Shown piece by piece: positions 8,776-17,360 of a stretch of DNA of 53,424 nucleotides (the first letter of the stretch is position 1; the number at the start of each line of letters is the position of its first letter). This DNA comes from Kutzneria sp. 744 (GTDB lineage: Bacteria; Actinomycetota; Actinomycetes; Mycobacteriales; Pseudonocardiaceae): positions 10,578,272 to 10,631,695 of the forward strand of contig NZ_KK037166.1 of assembly GCF_000568255.1 (NCBI RefSeq). Direction: 5' to 3'. Position numbers and translations under genes: made by a program. The notes below the pieces were generated by a model. It was not told the DNA's origin. It saw nothing but the letters and a program-made list of their open reading frames with translations, and made no database searches.

Positions 8776-11700
8776 ATGAGCCGACGACTCCGGTGGGCCG
8801 TCATGCCCGTCGCCTTGGCGTCAGCCGCGGTCTTCGCGCCCGCGCTCGTGCCCACGGCGGCCGCCGCGACCAGCGTCGTGACCGACGGGAACGCGCGGTT
8901 CACGGTCGAGTCGCCGACCCTGATCCGGGTCGAGTACGCCGGCGACAGTGGCTTCGAGGACCGTCCGACCTTCACCGCGGTCAACCGCTCGATGCCGACG
9001 CCGGCGTACACGACGTCGGTGTCGGGCGGCTATCGGATCATCCAGACCGCCTCGGTGACGCTGCGGTACCGGGAGAACTCGGGACCGTTCACGCCGGCCA
9101 ACCTCAGCGTCGACCTGACGGCCGGATCGCAGGCCGCCACGGCGCATCCCAGCTTCCCGGGCACCTGCTCGTACGGCTCGGGCTGCGAGGCTGAGGGGCT
9201 CACACTCGGCGGCAGCGCCGCCATTGCCACCGACCACAGCGGATACACCGGCAGCGGCTTCGTGGCCGGCTTCACCGGGGCGGGCGCGAAGATCGGCTGG
9301 CAGGAGTCCGCGCCGCCGTCGGCCGGGCAGTACGCCGTGCAGATCCGCTACGCCAACGCGACCGGCGGCGACGGTAAGAGCGTTACCCGCACCGTCAGTC
9401 TGACCACCGGCAGCGGCACGCAGCAGGTGAGCCTGCCCGTCACAGCCAACTGGGACACGTGGGCAGTCGCGACCGCCACCGTGAGCCTGCCCGCCGGCGG
9501 TGCGCCGATGTCGATCTCCTGTGGCAGCGGCGATTCCTGCAACGTGAACGTCGATTCCGTTGCGGTGACGCCGATCGGCGCCGCGTATCCGACGCCGGTG
9601 TCCACTCCGGACAACAATCTCGGCGGTTATCGGCGTGGCCTGGACGGTCAGAGCGGCCCGGCGGCGATGGCCGACGGCCTGCTCTCCCGCGACGGCTGGT
9701 ATCTGTTGGACGACACGGGTTCCTCGATCCTCAACGCCGACGGCACGCTCACGCCGCGGCCGTCGCACAGCGTGCTGCCGTACCAGGACGGCTACTTCTT
9801 CGGCTACGGCCACAACTACAAGCAGGGCCTCAAGGATCTGCACGACCTGACCGGCCCGTCGCCGCTGCTGCCCCGCGAGGCCTTCGGCGTCTGGTACAGC
9901 CGGTACTACCCGTACACCGCGTCCGACTACGAGAACACGCTGATTCCGGCGTTCCGGGCCAACCGGACGCCGATCGACAGCCTGGTCGCCGACACCGACT
10001 GGAAGTCGCCCAACGCCTGGGACGGCTGGGAGTTCAACCCGAGTTTGTTCCCCGATCCCAAGGGATTCTTCAGCTGGGCGACGTCGCAGGACCTGGTGAC
10101 GTCCTTCAACATCCACCCGAGCATCGCGCCGAGCGACCCCCAGTACGCGGCGACGCTCGCGACGGCCGGCACGCTGGCCGACAGCAGCTGCTACAGCATC
10201 GGCGCCTGCAAGATCTTCAACTTCCTGGATCCGGCGCAGCTCAAGGCGTACATCAATCTGCACAGCACGTTGGAGCAGCAGGGGCAGCCGGTGTGGTGGT
10301 TGGACCAGTCCAACGGAGAGGGTGGCACGCCCACCAACGCCGGGGTGACGCCCGACAGCTGGATCAACGCGCAGTACAAGGCGCACGCGGACGTGATCGG
10401 CAGCCGCGGGTACGTTCTGGGCCGGATCGGCGGCAACGGCAACGACTACTCGGTGTTCACGCCGTCGCCCTACGGCGCGTGGGCCGAACACCGCTCGGCC
10501 GTGCACTTCACCGGCGACACCACGCCGACGTGGGCGATGCTTGCCTTCGAGTCGCAGTTCACCGCCCGCGAGGGTAGCGGCATCGGTGAACCCTATGTGT
10601 CCCATGACATCGGCGGCTTCTATCAGAACTCCGCGAACGCCTCCAACGGGCACGATGACGAGGACCTGTACGCCCGCTGGGTGCAGCTGGCCACGTTCCA
10701 GCCGATCCTGCGTCTGCACTCCGACCACGGCGATCGGATGCCGTGGAACTACAGTGCTGGCACGGCCGCCGCGACCGAGAAGTTCCTGCGGCTGCGGGAA
10801 TCCCTGGTGCCGTACACGTACACACTGGCCCGGCAGGCCGTCGACACCGGTGTACCGATCGTGCGCGGCCTGTACCTGAACTACCCCGAGTACAACGAGG
10901 CGTACAGCTATGCGGGGGAGTACACCTACGGCGACGACGTGCTGGTCGCCCCGGTCACCACCCCCGGCACGGGCTCGGTGAGTTCCACCGTATGGTTCCC
11001 GCCGGGCACGTGGACCGACTACTTCACCGGCCGCACGTACACGGGACCGGGCACCGCGCAGGTCGCCACCACGTTGGACACCATGCCGGTGTTCCTGCGC
11101 TCCGGCGGGATCATGACCACTCGCACCGACTACGTCGACTCCGCCAACCAGAGCCCGATGACCCAGGTCAGCGTGGACGTCGCGGCCGGCGGCGACGGGT
11201 CGTTCTCCCTCTACGAGGACGCCGGCCAGGGCAACGGATACCAGTCCGGACAGTCGGCGACGACCGCGATCAGCTACGCGGAAGCGTCGCACACCGTGAC
11301 CATCGGCGCGCGGCAGGGCACGTATCCGGGGGCGGTGGCGAACCGGACCTGGACCGTCAAGATCCACAACCTGTACGCCGCCCCGTCGAAGGTCACCGTC
11401 AACGGCACTGCCGCGTCCGTGAGCTACGACGCCGGCACCCGCACCGCCACCGTACAGACCGGGTCGCTGGCGACGTCGTCGGCGGTGACCGTCACCTACA
11501 CGCCTGCCGCACCCACCGGCCCCATCACCTCCGCGCTGGCGGGCAAATGCGTGGACGTCAACAATGCCAGCACCGCCAACGGGACCGCCGTGCAGCTGTG
11601 GGATTGCAACGGCACCAACGCTCAGCAGTGGACCGTCGGCACCGACGGCACGCTTCAGGCGCTCGGCAAGTGCTTGGACGTCAACAACGCCGGCACCGCC

Positions 11701-11895
11701 AACGGCACCACGGTGCAGTTGTGGGACTGCAACGGAACCGGGGCCCAGCAATGGCAGCAGGGGGCCAACACCTCCTTGGTCAACCCGGAGTCCGGGCGGT
11801 GCCTCGACGACCCCAATGCCGCCACCACCAATGGGACACAGCTACAGATCTACGACTGCAACGCGACCAATGTCCAGCGGTGGACCGTGCCCTGA
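8776..11895 (+). CDS. Secreted GH31 glycosidase with ricin-type lectin domain
   Basis: I chose ATG 8776 because a Sec signal peptide follows directly (cleavage near VPTAAAAT). The order is: GH31 N-terminal beta domain, an inserted CBM35/CBM6-like module (about residues 120-270), the GH31 barrel with WWLDQSNG, a glycine-rich DIGGFYQN and LRLHSDHGDR, a proximal beta domain, and a C-terminal ricin B-lectin (about 910-1039) with repeated GKCLDVNNA...VQLWDCNGT...QQW. GH31 members are alpha-glucosidases, alpha-xylosidases or related retaining enzymes; the lectin would target polysaccharide. It closes the three-gene glycosidase run. Confidence 0.88.
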   Translation: MSRRLRWAVMPVALASAAVFAPALVPTAAAATSVVTDGNARFTVESPTLIRVEYAGDSGFEDRPTFTAVNRSMPTPAYTTSVSGGYRIIQTASVTLRYRENSGPFTPANLSVDLTAGSQAATAHPSFPGTCSYGSGCEAEGLTLGGSAAIATDHSGYTGSGFVAGFTGAGAKIGWQESAPPSAGQYAVQIRYANATGGDGKSVTRTVSLTTGSGTQQVSLPVTANWDTWAVATATVSLPAGGAPMSISCGSGDSCNVNVDSVAVTPIGAAYPTPVSTPDNNLGGYRRGLDGQSGPAAMADGLLSRDGWYLLDDTGSSILNADGTLTPRPSHSVLPYQDGYFFGYGHNYKQGLKDLHDLTGPSPLLPREAFGVWYSRYYPYTASDYENTLIPAFRANRTPIDSLVADTDWKSPNAWDGWEFNPSLFPDPKGFFSWATSQDLVTSFNIHPSIAPSDPQYAATLATAGTLADSSCYSIGACKIFNFLDPAQLKAYINLHSTLEQQGQPVWWLDQSNGEGGTPTNAGVTPDSWINAQYKAHADVIGSRGYVLGRIGGNGNDYSVFTPSPYGAWAEHRSAVHFTGDTTPTWAMLAFESQFTAREGSGIGEPYVSHDIGGFYQNSANASNGHDDEDLYARWVQLATFQPILRLHSDHGDRMPWNYSAGTAAATEKFLRLRESLVPYTYTLARQAVDTGVPIVRGLYLNYPEYNEAYSYAGEYTYGDDVLVAPVTTPGTGSVSSTVWFPPGTWTDYFTGRTYTGPGTAQVATTLDTMPVFLRSGGIMTTRTDYVDSANQSPMTQVSVDVAAGGDGSFSLYEDAGQGNGYQSGQSATTAISYAEASHTVTIGARQGTYPGAVANRTWTVKIHNLYAAPSKVTVNGTAASVSYDAGTRTATVQTGSLATSSAVTVTYTPAAPTGPITSALAGKCVDVNNASTANGTAVQLWDCNGTNAQQWTVGTDGTLQALGKCLDVNNAGTANGTTVQLWDCNGTGAQQWQQGANTSLVNPESGRCLDDPNAATTNGTQLQIYDCNATNVQRWTVP

Positions 11896-12050
11896 CGGGC
11901 CGAGCGCGGCGGCTGGCGAAACGGCGACCGCGTTACGCCCCCGGGTGTCGATATGCCGCGCAGCCCTGTCCAGGCATCTCGCGCGAATGCGATCGCGGAA
12001 CGCTGGGTGGGCAGCATCCGCCCCTGACAATCGCCGGGACGACGGGAGGT

Positions 12051-12081
12051 GGCCGTTTCCCACCCCGCGCGGGAAACGGCC
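12051..12081. terminator. Stem-loop between convergent genes
   Basis: GGCCGTTTCCC (12051-12061) pairs perfectly with GGGAAACGGCC (12071-12081) across a 9-base loop. It lies between the end of the GH31 gene and the end of the minus-strand secreted protein gene, so it fits a bidirectional terminator. There is no T-tract, as is usual in actinomycetes. Confidence 0.7.
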
Positions 12082-12091
12082 GTTCAGCCGA

Positions 12092-12517
12092 TCAGCTGAC
12101 GTTCGGGCACTCGTCGTCGGCCGGCAGGTTGCCGTACTTGCCGCCGACCAGGTACGCGGCGCTGACCCACAGGGGCTTGCTGTCATCCGGGCTGATCCGC
12201 ACCCAGATGTAATTGATGACGCCGTTCACCGTGACGCTGTCGCCGACCGTCCAGCAGTAGCCGTTGACGAGAATGCCGGGCTTCAGCACGCCGGCGAGCC
12301 GGCAGGCGGTGGACGGGCACTTCTCGCGTTCTTCGTCGTCGTGCCAGGCCAGCACCTTCGTGTATTCCACGGTGCCATGCGGTGCTGCCTTGCCGGCCGC
12401 GGCTCTGGCCGGGGCGGTCGCGGCGGCGGCCGGGGTGGCCGCGGTCGCGGTGGCCACCCCTCCCAGCAGCATCGCGAACACCAGGCCGAGGGCGGCGGTG
12501 ATCCGGACGATCGTCAT
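12092..12517 (-). CDS. Small secreted protein, SH3-like
   Basis: From ATG 12517 (AGGAAGGACT upstream on the minus strand) the 141-residue product has a clear Sec signal peptide, MTIVRITAALGLVFAMLLGG, and an Ala-rich linker. The mature part has paired cysteines (EKCPSTAC, GYCWTVGD, DECPNVS) and strand-rich wording (VNGVINYIWVRI, KPLWVSAAYL) typical of bacterial SH3-like extracellular domains. Function unknown; a cell-wall or peptide-binding role is common for such proteins. Its promoter, leader and first 104 codons are copied in the adjacent tandem duplication. Confidence 0.75.
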   Translation of the reverse strand: MTIVRITAALGLVFAMLLGGVATATAATPAAAATAPARAAAGKAAPHGTVEYTKVLAWHDDEEREKCPSTACRLAGVLKPGILVNGYCWTVGDSVTVNGVINYIWVRISPDDSKPLWVSAAYLVGGKYGNLPADDECPNVS

Positions 12518-13224
12518 GGGAGTCCTTCCTCGTGGTTGTCGATCACCAGGCATGACGACCAACAAGGCAAGACAGTTGCCGAAGGGTCACGCTGGTTGAT
12601 CCCAGCAACCTGTTGGCGCGCGACACGTCCGAGGGGCCATGGGCCGGACTAACAGAGCAGTGCTCGTCTTCGTGATGGTGGCGATGTGACCGCGTCGTTG
12701 GATTGAGCTGTTTGAGATGTAATTGATGACGCCGTTCACCGTGACGCTGTCGCCGACCGTCCAGCAGTAGCCGTTGACGAGAATGCCGGGCTTCAGCACG
12801 CCGGCGAGCCGGCAGGCGGTGGACGGGCACTTCTCGCGTTCTTCGTCGTCGTGCCAGGCCAGCACCTTCGTGTATTCCACGGTGCCATGCGGTGCTGCCT
12901 TGCCGGCCGCGGCTCTGGCCGGGGCGGTCGCGGCGGCGGCCGGGGTGGCCGCGGTCGCGGTGGCCACCCCTCCCAGCAGCATCGCGAACACCAGGCCGAG
13001 GGCGGCGGTGATCCGGACGATCGTCATGGGAGTCCTTCCTCGTGGTTGTCGATCACCAGGCATGACGACCAACAAGGCAAGACAGTTGCCGAAGGGTCAC
13101 GCTGGTTGATCCCAGCAACCTGTTGGCGCGCGACACGTCCGAGGGGCCATGGGCCGGACTAACAGAGCAGTGCTCGTCTTCGTGATGGTGGCGATGTGAC
13201 CGCGTCGTTGGATTGAGCTGTTTG
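12205..13224. repeat. Perfect 510-bp tandem duplication
   Basis: Copy 1 is 12205-12714 and copy 2 is 12715-13224; corresponding bases are separated by exactly 510 and I saw no mismatch. The unit holds the 5' two-thirds of the small secreted protein gene (minus strand) and about 190 bases of its upstream region. The lack of divergence points to a recent event or an assembly artefact. Confidence 0.9.
12587..13027 (-). pseudogene. Truncated second copy of the small secreted protein gene
   Basis: The first 104 residues from ATG 13027 (signal peptide, linker and core up to GVINYI) are identical to the intact gene downstream. At the duplication junction (12715) the frame runs into the copied upstream DNA and adds about 42 unrelated residues before a stop at 12587. 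The missing third includes the last Cys-containing strand, so the product is probably non-functional, although promoter and RBS are intact and it could still be secreted. Confidence 0.75.
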
Positions 13225-13247
13225 GGTGGTGAACACTGTTCACCACC
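13225..13247. promoter_or_regulatory. 23-bp perfect palindrome, TetR-type operator candidate
   Basis: GGTGGTGAACA-C-TGTTCACCACC is perfectly symmetric around one base. The core GTGAACACTGTTCAC resembles operators of TetR-family repressors. It begins directly at the outer end of the second duplication copy, about 200 bases upstream of the minus-strand start at 13027. No TetR gene is in the window. Confidence 0.5.
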
Positions 13248-13762
13248 AGATCGTCACCACCTGGTTCCCGGCTGGACAGTGCAGCGGCTGGATGGGGTCC
13301 GCCCTCCTGGGTGGGATTGCGGGTAGTGGGGCTGGCTTGTACCCATACCGGATCACGACACCGGGGACGCAGCGGCCCAGTCACTGTGACAGCACTCGAC
13401 ACGACCGCCCTCGACCAATCCGCGCGGGATCCGGTCTCGTGGCGGAAAGCTCCACCAGCACCGGGCTCGCGACACGGCACCCGCACCGAGTGGGGCAATA
13501 ATGCCGCCCCACGCCGGAACAGATCGACGCCGAACACCAGATGGTCACCGGCCAGATCTACCGCGGAGGCACCAAGCGCGACAGCAAGGACTTCTTTGCA
13601 GGAGCCACAAATTCACAGTGCGCGGCTCCTGGCAGCCCAACACCGTCGCCCCCGGTCGGGACCCGCGCGACTCCTTGACCAGCGCGAGCGACGCTCACCC
13701 GGGCTGAGGTTCAGACCGGCGAGCCGCAGACCGGCTGCCTTGTGGGGGACGCGCGCTCGGAA
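13248..13762. other. About 500 bases without an intact gene
   Basis: No frame is convincing end to end. One short plus-strand stretch near 13512-13600 reads EQIDAEHQMVTGQIYRGG and KRDSKDFFAG before losing sense, and looks like the remnant of a coding region I cannot name. Otherwise I see nothing here. Confidence 0.4.
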
Positions 13763-14291
13763 TTAGCCGTCGAAGCCGTATTCGGTGAGATCCACGCGGA
13801 GCGCCACGGTAGGCGCACTCCAGCGCTCCACCAGGACGCCCAGCAGGTCCCACTGCTCAGTCGGCGTCATCCCGCGAACAGCCGCCGTCGCCCCGCGAAA
13901 CCCGCACTCCTGCCAGGCTTCGGCCAGCTGCGGAAACTGCGCGGCGACGTCGGTGTTCAGCAGGGGCCGTAAGCGGGATGCCCCCTGCGACCGCGCGACG
14001 CTTCTGGTCAGCTTCGCGGCAGCGGCTTCGCACGCAGCGAGCAGGTGGACGATGTGGATCGGCGCGTCCCGGTCGTCCTCCAGCAACACCCGACCCTGCG
14101 CACGGAGATCACCCTCGATGCCGGATTGCGGCGTACAGGAGTCGCGCCAGCGGCGCCGGGTCGACGGGCCGGTAGCCGCCTTCGTCGTCGGAAAACTCCG
14201 ACGCACTGACCCACAGCAAGTCGCCGAGAATCCCGGGCACGCCAGGGGTGCGTTCAAAGTCGGCCATGGCGTGGATGGTGGCAGCGCGCAT
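13763..14291 (-). pseudogene. Frameshifted hypothetical protein gene
   Basis: Two minus-strand frames join into one sensible protein of about 175 residues. From about 14264 it reads MADFERTPGVPGILGDLLW and YRPVDPAPLARLLYAAIR; near 14115 the frame breaks. It then continues with GDLRAQGRVLLEDDRDAPIH, PLLNTDVAAQFPQLAEAW and VALRVDLTEYGFDG to the stop at 13763. I do not recognise the family; it looks like a small cytoplasmic actinobacterial protein. One missing or extra base separates the halves, so it is either a recent pseudogene or a sequencing error. Confidence 0.55.
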
Positions 14292-14626
14292 GCCATGGTC
14301 GCAGCGCCCGTCTCGGTGGTGGCGCGGGGCCGTCCAGGTGATGCCCCGATGAGTCGCCCCTCGACGACGCCATCATCGGACTCGGCATGGTTCATTTTAG
14401 TGCGCACGGCGATCCGGCGGAGCGTTACTACGGTGGGCCTGTACGCCGGAGCGCGAGTTAACGTGTAGCTGATCCTTACTTGCACCAGCTAGTCTCACGG
14501 CTCGGACCATCGAGGACACATACCCCCGAGCTCGGATCCGCAGATCTCCGCCCAGTACGCGATCAAGTGGTGGCGGCGATCCTGACCAACAACAGGACGC
14601 CCACAAGAGGGGAAAGGACGCTTAAT

Positions 14627-15601
14627 GAGCTGATCTCACCGATATCAGGCTGACGGGCATGCGGAACGGGCCTGACCTGCGTGAAGACGGGCGTGGAGTC
14701 CTTGGTAGAAGAACGCTCGCCAAAGACGCTCCACGCAACCAAGGACCCCACGTGATTGCCTATCGTGCCATCCTCGACGTGCCCCGTGCACTCGCCCAGC
14801 ACCTCGGCCGACTCCTGTACACACAGCGGCGTGAACGCGGCACTCCGCGCCGCAGCAGAGCCCTGACCTGCTTCGGACAGGCGGTGTTCGCGCTGCGCTG
14901 GTTCCGCGAGGGCCGCGACGTCCCCGCGCTCGCACGCGACCACGGCATCTCCCGCGCCACCGGCTACCGCTACCTGGCCGAGGCGATCGACGTGCTGGCC
15001 ACGCAGGCACCGGACCTGCACGATGTGCTCCGCAAGGCCCAACAGGACGGGGTGACGCACCTGATCCTGGACGGCAAGCTGTTCGCCACCGACCGGCTGA
15101 GCGAGCAGACCACCAGCGTCAAGGGCGAGCAGATCGACGCCTGGTACTCCGGCAAGCACCGTGAACCCGGCGGCAACGTCCAAGCCCTGATGGAACCTGA
15201 CGGCTTCCCGCTGTGGGTCAGCGAGGTCGAGCCAGGCTCCACCCACGACATCACCGCGGCCCGCGCCCACGTGCTCGGCGCCTTGTACTGGGCCGCATCC
15301 CAACTCAACCTGCCCACGCTGGCCGACAGCGGCTACGACGGCGCCGGGATCGGCGTGCTCACCCCGGTCAAACAACCCGGCAACGGACGGGCCCTTGACG
15401 TGGACACGCGTGCCTACAACGCGCTGCTCCGCGGTCTGCGGTGCCTGGGAGAGCGCGGGTTCGCACTGCTGACCGGCCGCTGGCGATCGTTGCGCCACAT
15501 CACCGCCAGCCCTCGCCGGATCGGAGACATCGTCAAAGCCGCACTCGTGCTCACCCATTTCGAACACGGCCGGCTCACATGACATCCGTTGAGATCAACT
15601 C
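14627..15601. mobile_element. Complete IS5-family insertion sequence with target duplication
   Basis: The 975-bp element has terminal inverted repeats GAGCTGATCTCACCGATATC (left, from 14627) and, read inward from the right, GAGTTGATCTCAACGGATGTC. It is flanked by a 3-bp direct repeat AAT (14624-14626 and 15602-15604), as expected for IS5-family transposition. It contains one intact transposase. Removing the element and one AAT restores GGGGAAAGGACGCTTAATGAG, i.e. an RBS followed by the methyltransferase ATG. Confidence 0.85.
14752..15582 (+). CDS. IS5-family DDE transposase
   Basis: The GTG start at 14752 gives 276 residues, VIAYRAILDVPRALAQHL onward. It has an N-terminal helix-turn-helix (GISRATGYRYLAEAIDVL) and the DDE nuclease fold: LILDGKLFATDR with the first Asp, TLADSGYDGAG with the second, and a C-terminal region (RWRSLRHITASPRRI) where the third acidic residue is not obvious. 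It fits the IS112/IS1373-like actinobacterial group. An inverted repeat, GTGGAGTCCTTGGT (14693-14706) against ACCAAGGACCCCAC (14738-14751), lies directly before the start and could form a hairpin that hides the initiation region. Such hairpins protect transposase genes from read-through translation in other IS families. Confidence 0.85.
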   Translation: MIAYRAILDVPRALAQHLGRLLYTQRRERGTPRRSRALTCFGQAVFALRWFREGRDVPALARDHGISRATGYRYLAEAIDVLATQAPDLHDVLRKAQQDGVTHLILDGKLFATDRLSEQTTSVKGEQIDAWYSGKHREPGGNVQALMEPDGFPLWVSEVEPGSTHDITAARAHVLGALYWAASQLNLPTLADSGYDGAGIGVLTPVKQPGNGRALDVDTRAYNALLRGLRCLGERGFALLTGRWRSLRHITASPRRIGDIVKAALVLTHFEHGRLT

Positions 15602-15602
15602 A

Positions 15603-16355
15603 ATGAGTGAAGCGTTCTACTCGCACGCGAGGCTGTACGACCTGATGTTCCCAGGCGGCGAGCCTGCAGTCGACTTCTACAGGACCAGTGCCGATCGGCA
15701 GGGCGGGCGCGTACTGGAACTCGGGTGCGGCACCGGACACAAGCTGATCCCCATCGCGTCCGCCGGGCATCCGTGCGTCGGCCTGGATTTCTCGCCGGAC
15801 ATGCTGGCTGAAGCTCAGCGTAAGGCGAACGAGCGCGGTGTGGCGGTGGAGTGGATGCAAGGCGACATGCGGGCCTTCGACCTGGGCCGCACGTTCGACT
15901 TCGTGTTCATCGCAGCCAATTCTCTCCTGCATCTGCATGAGGCTGAGGACCTGGTGAGCTGCTTCCGGTCGGTTCGACAACACCTGGCGCCCGGAGCTCG
16001 GTTTGTCTTCGATGTCTTCAACCCGAGCGTGCGCCTGCTTGCCGAAGCCGATGGCGTGCGGCGCACCCGGGAGTCCTTGGCGTTCATGGATCCCGACCGT
16101 GGCAACGTCAGCGTCGATGTCGCTGAGATCTACGATGCGCATGCGCAAGTCACACGCGGGACGTGGCACCTGTCGGCTGAATCTGATCCCGACTTCGTCA
16201 TCGCACCGCTCGAGATCAGGAGCATCTTCCCGCAGGAACTGCCGCTGCTCGTCTCGCTCGGCGGCCTTCGGCTCGTCGAGCGCTTCGGGGACTGGTCCGG
16301 TCGGCCATTTGCCGGGGATACGCCGCTTCAACTCTGTATCTGCGAGTCCGCGTGA
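15603..16355 (+). CDS. Class I SAM-dependent methyltransferase
   Basis: The ATG at 15603 lies inside the target duplication of the preceding IS, and the protein (250 residues) starts MSEAFYSHARLYDLMFPGGE. Motif I is VLELGCGTGHKL (residues 37-48), followed by VGLDFSPDML and WMQGDMRAFDL for adenosine contacts, and FDFVFIAANSLLHL as the post-motif strand. It is a small-molecule methyltransferase of the Methyltransf_25/11 type; substrate unknown. The original RBS (GGGGAAAGGAC, about 14611-14620) is now 975 bp away, so expression depends on read-through from the IS or on an internal signal. Methyltransferases can act on arsenic, but nothing here shows arsenical-binding cysteines. Confidence 0.8.
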   Translation: MSEAFYSHARLYDLMFPGGEPAVDFYRTSADRQGGRVLELGCGTGHKLIPIASAGHPCVGLDFSPDMLAEAQRKANERGVAVEWMQGDMRAFDLGRTFDFVFIAANSLLHLHEAEDLVSCFRSVRQHLAPGARFVFDVFNPSVRLLAEADGVRRTRESLAFMDPDRGNVSVDVAEIYDAHAQVTRGTWHLSAESDPDFVIAPLEIRSIFPQELPLLVSLGGLRLVERFGDWSGRPFAGDTPLQLCICESA

Positions 16356-16370
16356 TTGACCTGAGCTGCC

Positions 16371-16652
16371 TCAGGTTAGTGCGCGCCTGCGCGGTGGATG
16401 CTCTGCGGCCTCGCCTGGACTGCGGAAGGACGCAGTCACGGCGTCAAGGTCGACCACGCTGGCATCCGTCATGACCGTCCCTCCGTCGGTCGAGAGTAGT
16501 TGCTGGCCAGACAAACAGAGTCGCAGCGGGAAGCTGAGTTGCAATGGTGCCACGCAGTAGGCGATGGAAACACCACTCGGATAACCCAATCGCAGGCGTA
16601 CCAACTGCTCGCTTGTCTCAACCAGATGGCGGATCCGCCACTGATCCGCCAT
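16371..16652 (-). CDS. Hypothetical protein of 93 residues, doubtful
   Basis: The frame reads MADQWRIRHLVETSEQLVRL and later YCVAPLQLSFPLRLCLSGQQ, with plausible beta-strand patterning but no family I recognise. Its start codon lies inside a perfect 14-bp inverted repeat. It may be the truncated end of an older gene in this region of decayed genes. Confidence 0.3.
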   Translation of the reverse strand: MADQWRIRHLVETSEQLVRLRLGYPSGVSIAYCVAPLQLSFPLRLCLSGQQLLSTDGGTVMTDASVVDLDAVTASFRSPGEAAEHPPRRRALT

Positions 16653-16656
16653 CTGG
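16622..16656. repeat. Perfect inverted repeat, stem of 14 bp
   Basis: CCAGATGGCGGATC (16622-16635) pairs with GATCCGCCATCTGG (16643-16656) around a 7-base loop. It could be a terminator for the leftward region or part of a decayed mobile end. No T-tract follows. Confidence 0.5.
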
Positions 16657-16929
16657 AGTGAGAATCCGCCGTCGAATTTGAGACGCTACAAGCCGCTGTA
16701 GGGTCTCTCCGCTCGGGACATGTCGATCTTGCGCGACCTGGGCGTTCTCCGTTGTCTCACAGCGATATCATCATGATCAATCTCAAACTCTTGACATTTC
16801 CTCGGCTGGTGAGCACGACAGCTGCGGTGAGCTGGCAGCATCGGCCAGTCCCGCCGCCTGCCCGATCGTCCTCATCGCGGCATGAGAGTGCGTTGCGGGC
16901 TGGCCACTTCAGGTAAAAATTCTTTCGGT

Positions 16930-17213
16930 CACTAGCGTGCGGCGCGTTCATGGATACAAGCGGGCAGCTTGGAGCGATGATGCTGGTGTGTCGCGCCGCG
17001 GGGACCGGCGAGGCCAGTTTTGCCAGCTGGCCGTTGGCGCCCAGTGCCCTGTCGATCGCTGCCGCGATCTCCGGGCTGGGCACGCTGCGGTCGTGTTCGA
17101 GATTTGCTGAGATACCCCCGGCTCAGGTTCGACTCTTCGCACAGTTTCGCCAGGGACTTGTTCTGCGCATCGCGCAGTGTGCGCATGCGCTGCCCGAACG
17201 TCTGCCCATTCGC
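16930..17213 (-). pseudogene. XRE-family regulator, frameshifted
   Basis: The minus strand encodes GQTFGQRMRTLRDAQNKSLA and LCEESNLSRGYLS, a classic Cro/C1-type helix-turn-helix. The frame then changes near 17105 and the sense continues as VPSPEIAAAIDRALGANGQL before fading at about 16930. Full-length relatives have a helix-turn-helix followed by a larger domain, so the gene is both frameshifted and truncated. No target can be proposed. Confidence 0.6.
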
Positions 17214-17360
17214 AGCCGCAGCCGCGTGGGGTTGAGCCCGTCGCGCACGGGCGGCGGACGCGGCGGCACGCCGGTCACGGTAGCGGCACACGGTAGCGCA
17301 GCGGGGATCCGGCGCCTGGGACACTGGACCCCCGACCACCCGCGAGACCAGGAGTGCACT

